A stretch of 64,000 bases of DNA, taken from positions 126,750,533-126,814,532 of the forward strand of contig NC_088171.1 of the NCBI RefSeq assembly GCF_028769735.1, in the 5' to 3' direction. Position 1 is the stretch's first letter. Each line of letters begins with the position of its first letter. The DNA comes from Zonotrichia leucophrys gambelii. Lineage: Eukaryota > Chordata > Aves > Passeriformes > Passerellidae. This document shows positions 12,691 to 23,525 of the stretch, in pieces. Under the pieces are notes generated by a model. That model did not search any database, was not told the origin of the DNA, and was given only the letters and a program-made list of their open reading frames with translations. The position numbers were made by a program, and so were the translations under genes.

Positions 12691-15600
12691 CTGCTCACAA
12701 ACCATAGCTAGCCTCTTGCCTCACTGCTATTTATTTGTCTTGTCTGGCCTCTTGTTTCCTAATTAAAAATGACATGTACAGTTGGGAAGAAGCTCATTGG
12801 TCTCTTAAAATAATTTTGACCAGTTGATTGAGGTTTCTAGTTAGTTAATGATGAATTTTGGTACTGTGGGGATGCTGCCAGAATGTTGCACAGAAAGCCA
12901 AGTCTCTGCCTCATATACACATATGGAATGTGAAACCAGAAGCTGTTTGCAAAAATAAATAATAGGTGTGGGGAGGAAAGTACACTATAAAATATAAGAT
13001 ATATTTTATTTATAAATCACCTTCTTAAATAAGAAATGCTTGCAATTCCTAATTCCAAACTGTCTCTCTGTGCCTCTCCCTTTCCATGACTGCACTGCTG
13101 TTTATTTACTTCTTATACCTCAGATTCCTGGTGGCTTATTCCTGCCTTTTTCTCTGCTATATCTGTCACCCAGTGCCTAAATTCTTAGCTGCTGGGAGTG
13201 AGTGAATAAATAGACTGAATGTACAGAAGCTGCCATGGTTTTAGGGACTGCAAGGACCTAGATAGGTGGAAGTCCAATATGGCAGTCTTGCTATCAAAGT
13301 ATTACATCAGTATTTGACTTAATTCCTGAAAATGCATGTAGTAATACCGATATATAATCTATTGGTCCTGTAGGAGAAAGAACTGGACATTGTATCTCTC
13401 TTTCAGAGAAAACAATAAGATTTCAAGGATTTCTTTTTTGCAAAATCTGAGCTTTTCAGACCTGTGATAGGTTGACATAGCCATGGTGAGCTTATATTTC
13501 CTATAGTTTCAACTGAAATGCAACTTTATGTTGTCTTTCACCAGGTTTTAGAAGAATGTTGGCAGCGTTTTTGGGTTTGTTCCATTTACTGCATTTAAAG
13601 TGTCTCTTCACAGCAGATAATTCTGTCGCTTCTAACCTAGGTTGCCTATGCTATAAATCTTGCTATTGTCTGTGTCAAAAACACCTATACTGTTCATGTT
13701 CTACTCTCTGCTTCCTTTCATGCTTTTTATCCTCTCCAGAACGAGCACCAGTGAGGTGTTTCTGGATGCTGGAAAACTGGGCTGCTTGCAATGGGTAATA
13801 TCATTACTATTGGCCTCTCCTCCTATTAGAGTCAAACGCTGGCCAGAAAGTTAGGCTAAGTTGGATGAATGCTGAAAGAACACAAGGAGTTGAATGTTGC
13901 CATTCATGAAAAATAAGACATGAATCCAAAAAGCTGCAAAATTGAGATTGCTCACTCTTGGGACTCAATTTCTCATTTAAAATGAAATAAGTTTTGGAAG
14001 CATCAGCGCATTTGTCACATTCTCCTTTTAAATAGACATCTAAAACAACTGTTTTAAAGTTGGACTCAAACAACAATAGCAATTCAAACTCTTAAACCTG
14101 TTTTCCCAGTTTACAGCTAAATCAAAATATAGGTATTTCACCAACATAATTAGCTATTAGCTTTTTGAAGGATGAGTTGCATCCTTTTGACTGAATGCAG
14201 AAGATGTGTTATGATTGTTCTAGGAAAGTGCTCATACCAGGCTTTTTACAGAAACTTTTGAAAAGAAGACTTGGTGCATTATTTTTTGTCTTTGCCCCCT
14301 GGTGTATAGATTACATCTCTTCCAGGCCATTTTTTCCAGTCCCTTAGATTTGCAGGCTCTTTTAAAAAAGTGTGTAGAAATTAATCAGAGCTTCACCAAA
14401 TCTCAAGAGAAAAAGTTGTTCATAACTTCTACCACAGCATTATATCCAATAAAATTCTATTCCCATGGATTATTTTATGTAAATCTGTTCTGGGTAAAAA
14501 TTTAAGGAAAATCAGTCTTAATCAGAAAAATCAATCTATGTTCGAAGTAGTAGGTCTATATTTTTTCTAAATGTACTTTAACCAAATAGTTAAATTCTTG
14601 TAGTACTAAAATACTGAGAAGTGACCGGATTTATGTCCTTTTCTATGTGAAGGAGAATATCTTACATTTCAATTTTAAATATGTTGTAGAACAGCAAAGA
14701 CTGAATTTTGCGGTTGGTGGCTCAGGGTGTCATTAAAGTTGATAGGGAGTTTGACTGATATGTCCTTACCAGCAGAAGAAATCAGAATATGAACTCATGT
14801 TTTGCTATGAAAATACAAACCCAAAAGGACCAGGGTCTGATTCCTGCCTCTCTCCATATCAGGCAGTAGAAGGATTTATATTTGGGGCTCAACTCCAAAT
14901 ACTCTGACCATCCTTGTAAGTGGCATCATCTCCCTCTTTGCTGCAGTTGCTGAGGTGAAAGATCTGAGCTATAGAGAGGCCTGTGAGAAATAGACGTTTT
15001 GATAGGGCAGAAGGATTGAGCTCACAGGAGCATCCTGCTCAGGAAGGGTGGGTAGGTCTCCTACTTCTTCCATGGAAAATGTAAGAGATTTTGAAACCAA
15101 TAGTTTGTCCTGTGTCTCTTAACAATTATATATCTAATTCTCCTCAGAAACAAAATTTTTTAAGCACCTGAATCAGAATATTGGTTTCCATTAGGGAAGA
15201 AGGCTGTAATCTTAAGAATTTGAGTTAAGACTCCAAAGTAAAGATGTTAATTTGCTAATCCATATAGTCAGAAGAAACCTCAGTGGCATTTTTGTTATTA
15301 AGTGTGCAACTTTTGGAATAATCTTTCTCATTTACTCTTCACTAGGGGACTGCAATTGTTCCTTTCTTAGTCAAATCAAACTATTGTGGTTCCTGCTTTG
15401 TGACCTCAAGAACAGATATACATGTAGCACTGCGCTTGAGACTACATGTTAAATTGAGTCAGGAGCTGAAGGTAACACATCAATGGATTGCTGTTTGTCC
15501 CACGTATTTTCCCTGGAGAGCATTAAGACACAGAGATAATTCACAGAATAAGTAAATCATTCAACCTAAATAACACTGCTGATAAATAATTTCCACCAAA

Positions 15601-17900
15601 CTGCACTTTCAATTAATTTGCGACAGAAGGCACATTCACATGATCGGGCAGAAATGCCTGTAGGCATACAAAATACCTTTCTTTTAAAACTAGGCAATTT
15701 TTTTTTGGTTTTTTCTAGGCTTTACAGGGTAAGATCACTTGTTTGTCTTTTCATCAGACATTTTGATTAGGTCATGTATTTTTATCTTTTTGAAACAGAG
15801 ATATCATACCTACTGTGTGATGTATACTGTATCCTCTCTGATAGTGTTGGGGTTGGTCTTTGAACATAACTCAAGTATACAGAAATTTTGAAAATAAGGA
15901 GCAGAACTTACTCTAAACAGATAGCAAGAGGATGCTTGTAACTTTCCCTCATTCCCCGGAGAGTGAGAGCAAATGCAAAAGAAGTAATCTCTGTGCTTTG
16001 TCTCTACATGCATAAGCTCAAAGATTGCTTATGAATATAAGAACAACTTGATTTTCCCACATCATGAAAATAAGGTTTTGGGAAACATTTGCCTCTCTTA
16101 TCTGCCATCATACTGGAAAGAATTCACTAAACCTTCTGTGTGTGACAAAATTCAGGCAGGTTGTACAGCATAAACTGTAGCTCAGATGTTTCCGTAAACC
16201 ACCCTCTTCTAAAAGCTGCTTTTTGCCGCTCTGTTAATGCTCACAGCTGTTTACTTGTTCTCAGGTGTAAAATCAAATGCTGGGAGCGCTGGGCTGGCTG
16301 CGGCGTGACTGAGCACCCATCACCGTGTTCCTTTGAAGGAAGAATCTGGCAAGCAGCATGATGTGGGATCATGCCTTAAGCATGCTCATGTGAGTATATA
16401 AGCTTCAGTCCTGAGGAGTAATTTATCTGAGATGATTATATGTTTGTTCCCTGGAGAGCAAGGAAAGAAAGCATGCAGGTATTGTGTGCTATGAATAAGT
16501 GGGACCACTCCTCTGAAGTAGCTGGAGAAGTATTAGCACATAAGTCAGAGATGTGAGACTTAAAATCACATTTTATTTGCTAGGATTTATATATGTAGAA
16601 TGAGGTTCTTTGGAATGTGCTACACTAAGAATAAGTATTTTCCTGCTCTATTATTGGTTTACTGAGAGAGAAAATCTTGCTCATTATAGCTATACTCAGA
16701 AGCCACTCAGCACTGGTTTCCCATACACACCAAGGAAGCTGAGTTGGAGTAATTCCAAGTACTGTGTGTGACATGATGCAACCTTAGTGCAGCAATCTGC
16801 AGCATCTGCAGCAATAACACATATTTCAGCAGAAATGCAAAGAGAGAGAAATAGGTTTTGTTTTCCCAGAACTTATAATTGAACTATGATCATGCATATG
16901 TATTGGTAAAAACCACTAAATTGCATTAATTCTAGATATGTAGGAACAATATCATGTGAATGTAACCTTTATCTGAATGTTGAATTCTCATTTATTTTGC
17001 CTTGTAGCATTGATTACATAGTGATCAATGGTCTTTTCATCAGTAGTATTTTGCATAGCTACTAAATAAACAATGGGTTTGAGACTTTGCATGGTGTGGG
17101 AAGGAAGCCTCTGGATCCATCCCTTCCCTGTTACACAGAAGGAAAAGTTCAAGGAATACAAAACTAATAATTGTGATGGAGGAAGTGGTCTTAGGAAAAT
17201 AAAGAACATTTTAAACACATCCCTACTCAGTTTCTGGTTGAGCAACTGTGCAATCCTGGGCAAATAATTTAGATTTTATCTGTAGGATATAATACAAGAT
17301 TCTGCAGAAATATCCACCATGACTTTGACTGAACTGTGAGAACTATTTTTTTCCTCATCTCACGGAATTTTTTCAGCTCTTACAAAGCTGGGACATGTCA
17401 CATAGACCACATGGTACTGGAATAATAAACTGTACATTTATCAAATCAGGTAAAAGACATCAAACCACTGAAATTCTTGAGCATTATTTTTAAAAGAAAA
17501 GAAGAGCGAAAAGAAAAGCAAGACTTATCTCAAGAAAAATAAAACACTTTAATAAGAATAGGGAATTTTAGAAAACAAAAGCTTATCTTATTTCTGAATC
17601 TGTTTTACTTAGATAAAATGGAATTCCTTATAAAATTGCAGTGTGGAATTAAATGGAATAATGTGTAGATCTGGAGAAAAGATTTTTTTCAGTGTTCGTT
17701 GTTACAGTTCTGCCTGTGTATGAAAGGAGCCATGAGTGTGTCAGGGAGGAGTGTAAACTGAACCTGGCTTGCTTGGTGCAGTGTGTTTATCAACATAATT
17801 TCTCTGTGTGTTTGGGGAAACAGCAAGCTGACCTTGCTGGTCCCTGTGTTACAGCACTGGGAATGTCTGTGAATCTAGTTAGGGACCCTGGTGAATAGCT
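12691..17900. other. Intergenic DNA, no gene seen
   Basis: AT-rich with short ORFs only. The first 200 bp (about 12700-12880) is TAAT/AATTA-rich. A short GC-richer patch with three CpGs lies at about 16283-16308. I see no repeat family that I can name. Confidence 0.5.
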
Positions 17901-18480
17901 CCAACTCTGGGGTCAGCCAGAGCAGCTCTGAAGCTTGCTGAGTTTCTATGTAGCCAACTGAGGTGCTGCCATTTCAAGGAGCCCTTGAAAATATTTAAGT
18001 GCATCCCATCACAATTCGTGCATCCCTTTCTGTGCCTCCCACTGGGCTAGAAAGGCTGCAAACTAGGAGTGACAGAATGGTTCCTGGGCTTTCAGCAGAC
18101 TCCTGGCATCCCCTTCCTGCCTCTGTGTGGGACCCCACGTGTTTGGACTCACAAGATGTCTCAGAGGCACTACTCCTACAGTCCAGATGTGTACAGTGCA
18201 TGGCTGGGGGCACTGGATTCCCTTCAGAAAGGAAGCTTTAGTGCAGTGTGGTGGTAGGAGATGCTCTGGCTGCTGCGTGGCTCTGCCACATCTCCCTGCT
18301 GTGACACCTGACAATTGCACATTGCCCCTGATCCATCCACTGGGGGCCTGGGGCAGGAGGTCTGAGGGGCAGTGTTGTGGTGGGGAACTAAGCCAGAGAC
18401 AAACAAGCAAATCCCAAAGACTCCTGGTAACTCTGCATGGTTCTTGAAGGTCTTGATGGCTGTTATCCCTCAGGAAGGGG
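17900..18480. other. Unclassified GC-richer block with overlapping ORFs
   Basis: Roughly 500 bp of raised GC, low CpG, with open frames on both strands (up to 115 codons at 18063-18410 minus and 106 at 18127-18447 plus). None has a recognisable domain. Frames open on both strands over the same bases suggest base composition rather than coding. It could be a decayed repeat, an old pseudogene or a conserved non-coding element. Confidence 0.3.
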
Positions 18481-20249
18481 ACAGAAGGGGAAGGAGAAGC
18501 TACCTCAAGTCAGCAGGAAGGGGCTATGTAGCAGCAACAAAGTGAGCCAGCTCTTCTGTGAAATCCTCATCTGAAAAACATCAGTTGTAAATTTGCAATC
18601 TCGTTTTCCCACATTTGCATGTGAATAAATCTGATGCTTAAATGCTCTGCAGAAAATGAATGAGGCATTTGTGTAAATGTGTGTTCATATTTGAAAATAT
18701 CAACTAAAAATCTAGGAAGCCTTTGTACACCCACCTTTGCTATTCCTCTTTCAGCTGCTCTGAGGCCCTTTCATAAAGTACTCTTTTTTACTTACAAGAA
18801 AAGCATGTATTGTTGCTGTGTTTGTGCTCTGGTATTTTTGCTTTGCCTCAGAGAGAATAGCTGCTTTTTTGCTAACCCTTCAGTTCAGTGTCTGATCCTA
18901 CTGTTTTCTTCCTTTTTCATCTCTGGTCTTAGATGAGCAAAATCCTCAGAAATGTATTTCACAATAATTGCAAAGACAGTGTGAAAAACCACAGCAGCAT
19001 TAGTTCTGGTGGTGATGGTGAGTTATGAGAAATCCTGTGTGCAAGGAAGAAAACAAAGAGTTTGGTTTTCAGAAGCAGAAAAACAAGTGCTAAGTTGGCC
19101 TGAGCAGTTCAGAGGTGGAAGGATATTCTGATTTTGCTCAAAGTAACAGTAGCATTGATGCTTTGCTTTTTGCTTTGTATTCTTCTTTTTTTTTCTCTCT
19201 ATATATTGAATATATAAAAAATTTAGAGCAACATATGAATTTCTCATTTTTTCTGTTTTATTGTAGGGAATATTACTTATTGGTTCAAATGTAGTGATTT
19301 CTTTCCAGATGCAAGATGTTTTGCAGTTTGAATAGGAATAGCTTTCATGGGAACAGGACAGATGCCTGGCTAAATATTCCAGGCAGTTCTTTTAGAATGA
19401 CATGGTAGTTGTGATACAGTTCACAATTACATGAGCACTGAAGTTCTTTGCACTCAGTATTTGTGCAAGTAGGTCTCCTTGATGTTTTTTTTTAGTGATG
19501 CACTATTGCTATTTAGAAGACTACTTACTTTCATGCGAAATATTGTGCAAAGTGCTCCACATTACTTTTGGCTGATATTTATTTAACAACAACTAGTGCA
19601 GGAACTCAGATCCAAATTCCTCCGAATTTCATAAATATTCCAGTCCTGTTTGTAATGTGTACCTTTTTTATTCGTCTCTAGAAAATACCAAAGGCGTTAT
19701 TTATGATGGCTTTTTAAGCAATTACCACAGCCTTATTCTGAGGAAGTTGCCCCACAGGAAGTTTCCACATGTAACATAGGGTTCCTGTACAGCCCAAACA
19801 GACTTGCAAATTGGTGTTATGCACATGATAACTGTGCAGTGGTACAGAAGATAATCTGGAATAGTTCAGTCACCATCTCTCACTGGTTTTTAATTAATTA
19901 CCTGCGTTTAGATACCAAACACAGAAAATTATTATCCTTCTGAACTGCCTTTTGCAATTACTATTTGTCAACTCTAATCTCAATATAAGATGTAAAACAG
20001 CTCTCTGAAAACTGTTAAAGAAACACAACTGTCTTAGAAAATTAGATAAACCTAGTGAGGGTTAAACTTAACTTTTTCTTCCTGTAAGTGTCATAAGCCT
20101 GACCTAGAATTCTTTAATAGATACAGTGCAGAGCAGAACTGAAAGTATTTTTAATTTCACTGCTTTGTATATTTACACAGGGATTACAACAAACTTCTAC
20201 ACTTTATCTACATTTTAATAGGTCAGTGCGAACATATGAAGTGTATTAA
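18481..20249. other. Upstream region of ANGPT1, no feature named
   Basis: AT-rich DNA leading into the presumed promoter. It has homopolymer tracts (19187-19194, 19487-19495) and no recognisable repeat, exon or CpG island. Confidence 0.5.
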
Positions 20250-20847
20250 GGTGGACTGACTGACTTATTAAACTGACGTGAATTCGCCCAAAGCCCCCAG
20301 CAGTTGTGTGCAGCAGGGGCTGGGCAGACATGCAGGATTGAGGTCATGCATCCAGTCAGTTTGTAAGATGATCCCTCTGTACTGAGCCATCAGCCATCCT
20401 TAGCATAGGGGCGCACTCACACACGCATTCCTGTCAAGTCATCTTGTGAAAGGCTGCTTGCTTCCAGCTTGGCTTGAAAGTGCAACCTTAATAAAACTCA
20501 CTGAAGCCTGAGAGAAAATAGCAGTTCTGCAGCAGATAGTGTAGGGGAAAGAGACTGGGATATGCATATGCAGCTGACTAAAGCAGGCTACATGCTGGAC
20601 TGTAACAGAGAGGAAACAATAAATCTTAGCTACTATGCAATAAATATTCCCAATTTTAACTAAGGAAGCTATCCTCACAGTGAAATTCTAAAAAAAAAAA
20701 AACCAAAACAGCCAGTTTATCCAAGCTTGATTCTTAAAGTGTGCTGCTCTGCTCCTTCTTTAAAGACTTTGAGGGAAATTAAGAACAAATTTAAAGAAAG
20801 AGGAAGAAAAAGTTTTTCTTAAAGCAGGAAAGGAAAGTAATAATAAC
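20250..20847 (+). promoter_or_regulatory. ANGPT1: Presumed ANGPT1 promoter and 5' untranslated leader
   Basis: This is the stretch directly upstream of the ANGPT1 start codon. The first coding exon normally also carries the leader, so part of it is probably 5' UTR. It is purine-rich near the ATG (AGGAAAGGAAAG at 20827-20838), with several GGAA cores that could bind ETS factors. It contains a palindromic ATATGCATAT (20560-20569) followed by a CAGCTG E-box (20571-20576). There is no CpG island and no convincing TATA box at a defined distance, so the transcription start cannot be placed from sequence alone. Limits are approximate. Confidence 0.5.
20568..20663 (+). other. Possible upstream ORF in ANGPT1 leader (31 codons)
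   Basis: An ATG at 20568 opens a 31-codon frame that stops at TAA 20661-20663, 184 nt before the ANGPT1 start. It includes a second in-frame ATG at 20592. It would act as a uORF only if transcription starts upstream of 20568, which the sequence does not settle. The predicted peptide has no recognisable family, and its coding status is unproven. Confidence 0.25.
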
Positions 20848-21144
20848 ATGTCAGTTTTCTTTTCCTTTGCTTTCCTGGCAGTGATTCTTGCTCTTGTAGG
20901 CTGTACTAACCAGCGTCGGGGTCCAGAAGGCAGTGGGAGAAGATTTAACCGGGTTCAGCACGGGCAGTGCACCTACACTTTCATTCTGCCAGAACAGGAC
21001 GGGAACTGTCGTGAAAGCACAACAGACCAGTACAACACAAATGCTCTTCAGAGAGATGCTCCTCACGTGGAACAGGATTTCTCTTCCCAGAAACTGCAAC
21101 ATCTGGAACATGTGATGGAAAATTACACTCAGTGGCTGCAAAAA
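20848..21144 (+). CDS. ANGPT1: Angiopoietin-1, coding exon 1 (N-terminal 99 residues)
   Basis: This exon encodes the N-terminus of angiopoietin-1, a secreted multimeric glycoprotein that activates the TIE2/TEK receptor on endothelium and stabilises vessels. Residues 1-19 are a hydrophobic signal peptide ending VGC. Residues 21-55 hold the conserved NQRR...GSGRR segment and QHGQC, FILPE and DGNCRE, including Cys41 and Cys54 of the super-clustering region used for multimer formation. From about residue 80 (SSQKLQHLEHVMENYTQWLQK) the coiled coil begins, with an N-glycosylation sequon at Asn92 (NYT). The sequence is nearly collinear with mammalian ANGPT1 as I remember it. The ATG at 20848 has A at -3, and the signal peptide starts directly behind it. 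The exon is 297 bp, phase 0, and ends at AAA|GTAAGT (donor 21145). The coiled-coil remainder and the fibrinogen-like domain lie outside the window. ANGPT2 and ANGPT4 are less likely because their N-termini differ. Confidence 0.97.
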
Positions 21145-21150
21145 GTAAGT
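21145..21150 (+). other. ANGPT1: ANGPT1 intron 1 splice donor (GTAAGT)
   Basis: GTAAGT follows codon 99 (AAA) and matches the U1 consensus at all six intronic positions. It lies where the mammalian ANGPT1 first coding exon ends (after WLQK). Without splicing here the frame would run on to a stop at 21346-21348 with 67 non-homologous residues. Confidence 0.93.
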
Positions 21151-23441
21151 GCTGCTTTTTTTTGTTTCTCACTAAATGATTTCTTTGGGGGATGTTTATG
21201 CTGTTTAAAGTTTTCATTAGTTTCTAGGAGAACAGAGCTAATAAGGATTGATAGAGTTCTTGGCTGTGTAGGAGAAAAATGTTTTAGCCAGAGTGCACCC
21301 TTCCTAGTGACATTGCTTTTGGGAGCTGAATTTTCTTCACTTTACTGAAAGATGTGACTTCTTAAGGCTTTTTTTCAAGAAAATATGCATGCATGTGAGT
21401 TGGAGGACAGAAAAATCCTCCAGGGACTCTACGGACAGAACTTACTAAGTTCTGATAAGCTCTACTTATAGTTCACAGATTCAGCTCAGATGTCATGCAG
21501 GATACCTGCTACTGTGACAGCAAAAGGGAGCATTTAAAAAAATCATCATTTAAGGGCACTGGGTTAAGAATATCATTGTTCCTCCATAAACAGATCCTGT
21601 AATACTATTCTACCCAGCTGATTGCTGGAAAGAAACAGGAAAATATATAGGCATTCACCCTTCTAAAACTTCTCAGTAAACATTTTTAACTATGTTGAAT
21701 ACACTGGTCTTGACAGCCTGCTTCAAATTGTGTTTATATATGTGTATTCTTTCCTAGAAAGGGGAAAATGGGTTTCAAGGTGTTGCAGTAACTTAATAGA
21801 AGTAATTATTTTTATAAGTTTGGGTCTGAAAGGCTTAAATATGTGAATAATTTCACTCATATGAACAGTCCCAGTCAGCATGATTACTCACATGTGTAAA
21901 ATTATGTCTTACACAGATATTATCCATACCTTGCTAAGGAAAATGCTTTGGGGTAGCTGACCAGTTAAAATAAATAAACAGTCTGTGTACAGCTATTTGT
22001 GATATTCCCATTCACATGCTGCCATTTTAGCCTGGCAAAACTTAGAAAATTACACAATTGAGTGATGCAGCTAGTCATATAATCTGGTACAAGAAAACTT
22101 CTGTATGTACCCACTCGAGAGATACAGGATTTAACTCCAACACAAGTTCTTACTTACAATGAACATGAATAAAATTCGAATGACTCTACTAGCTGGGCTG
22201 AAACTTCATATTAGCGCAGTTGCTGATAACCTATCTCATTTACAAGTTTTGTTTCATCCAGACAGTACATAAGACATAAACATGTTATAAAAGCACATAC
22301 AGGTCCCCCACCCCCCTAACTCTACTAGAATTTTTAGGGAGGATTTCCTAAGTTTTTGGTAAATTATGTTTGTTCCCTTGCATATCTGGCCATAGCAAGA
22401 GAGAAAAGATTCTGTGCAGAAAATATAACCAAGCATTTAATTTTCAGACTACTTCCCTCATTTTTTAATGTCTTGATCTGCCTTGGGGAATATAGGGCTG
22501 GAAATAAGCGGATGTTTTATGTAGAGGAAAATAAATTATTTAACTGTGCCTTGGCAGGCTGAGACAAGCACTAAAAAGAGGAAAGTTGTTTTCTGTTTTT
22601 ATTCACATATGATTTTACTTGAGGAAATTGCCTGCTGAATCATGCTTCTAAGACTCAACTTATTCTGTGTTTGTCCACTAGAGACTGAACTAAGATCACT
22701 GTTTCACAGTGATCATGAGGAAATATGAGTCTCTGGAGTGTGAATGTCTGAGGGTTAGTCCTCTCACACTTTGGAGGGAAGTGATTAAACAGGTAGGAAG
22801 CCCAGTGAAAGGGGTTTATATTAGGACTGTTTTCTTCTGCAATGATTGTAAAACTGGCTGAGGGCAGAACTGTTCCCCTCCTCCTTTCCCTCCCAGCCCC
22901 CAATGTCCTGCTCCCAGGGGTTAGCATAAAACTGGGATTATGCATGTATCCCCATGTGTCAGTTTTCCTTGGAATGAAAGGACCTGTTTCTCTGTGTGAA
23001 GGACCATGTCTCACTCTGAACAAATGAGGCTGATGCAGCTCCTTTATATCATCTCTGAATACTGAATTTGCTTTGTTGCTGTTGCCACTACAAAGCATCT
23101 CAGCCATAACTCATTTCCTTTCAAAACCTGCATAATGCTCAAGTGTAATGAATATATTACGTAGGTATCTCCCATCTCATTTTTATACTCTGCATTCATT
23201 TTTCCCCCTCAACTTTCTACACTTTTACAATGCACCTGCTGTGATTGAACTAAAGAATAATTAACAGTTGCAGGTCTTTTAGTGGAAGAGAATACTCATA
23301 ATCAAAAAGAATGTTTAAGAATTTTAGAAATAGTCTCATTTACATAAGGGAGTTGTATTTCCTATTTCAGGTAATATATATAACTTCCAATAAAAATTTA
23401 CATAGACAATGTTTGGCAAAGGGAATTATTTTCTGAGCACA
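21151..23441 (+). other. ANGPT1: ANGPT1 intron 1, first part; no exon seen
   Basis: AT-rich intronic sequence without a recognisable exon or interspersed repeat. Open frames here are short and match no family. The reverse-strand frame 22655-23107 (150 codons) looks like chance: it has no domain, signal or compositional bias typical of coding sequence. Confidence 0.6.
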
Positions 23442-23476
23442 TTCAGCACAGGCAGTGCACCTACACTTTCATTCTG
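23442..23476 (+). repeat. 35-bp copy of ANGPT1 exon 1 inside intron 1
   Basis: This segment matches exon 1 bases 20954-20988 at 34 of 35 positions, in the same orientation. The single difference is CACAGG here against CACGGG in the exon. Read in the exon's frame it gives IQHRQCTYTFIL followed at once by a TAA stop. The match ends abruptly on both sides. It has no start codon or obvious splice context, so it is an orphan exon fragment rather than a working exon. Confidence 0.88.
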
Positions 23477-23481
23477 TAATG

Positions 23482-23525
23482 TTTGAAAAATACTTTCTGT
23501 GATATTTGAAAAATACTTACTGTGA
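23482..23525 (+). repeat. 23-bp tandem duplication beside the exon-1 fragment
   Basis: Two adjacent copies of a 23-bp unit beginning TTTGAAAAATACTT (23482 and 23505) differ by only a few bases. They start 6 bp after the exon-1-derived fragment, which hints that both arose in one local rearrangement. Confidence 0.75.

Noticed and set aside
20851..21217. Reverse-strand frames opposite ANGPT1 exon 1
   Set aside because: They are shadows of the conserved exon on the other strand.
22655..23107. 150-codon reverse-strand frame in intron 1
   Set aside because: No family motif, signal or splice context; most likely a chance frame.
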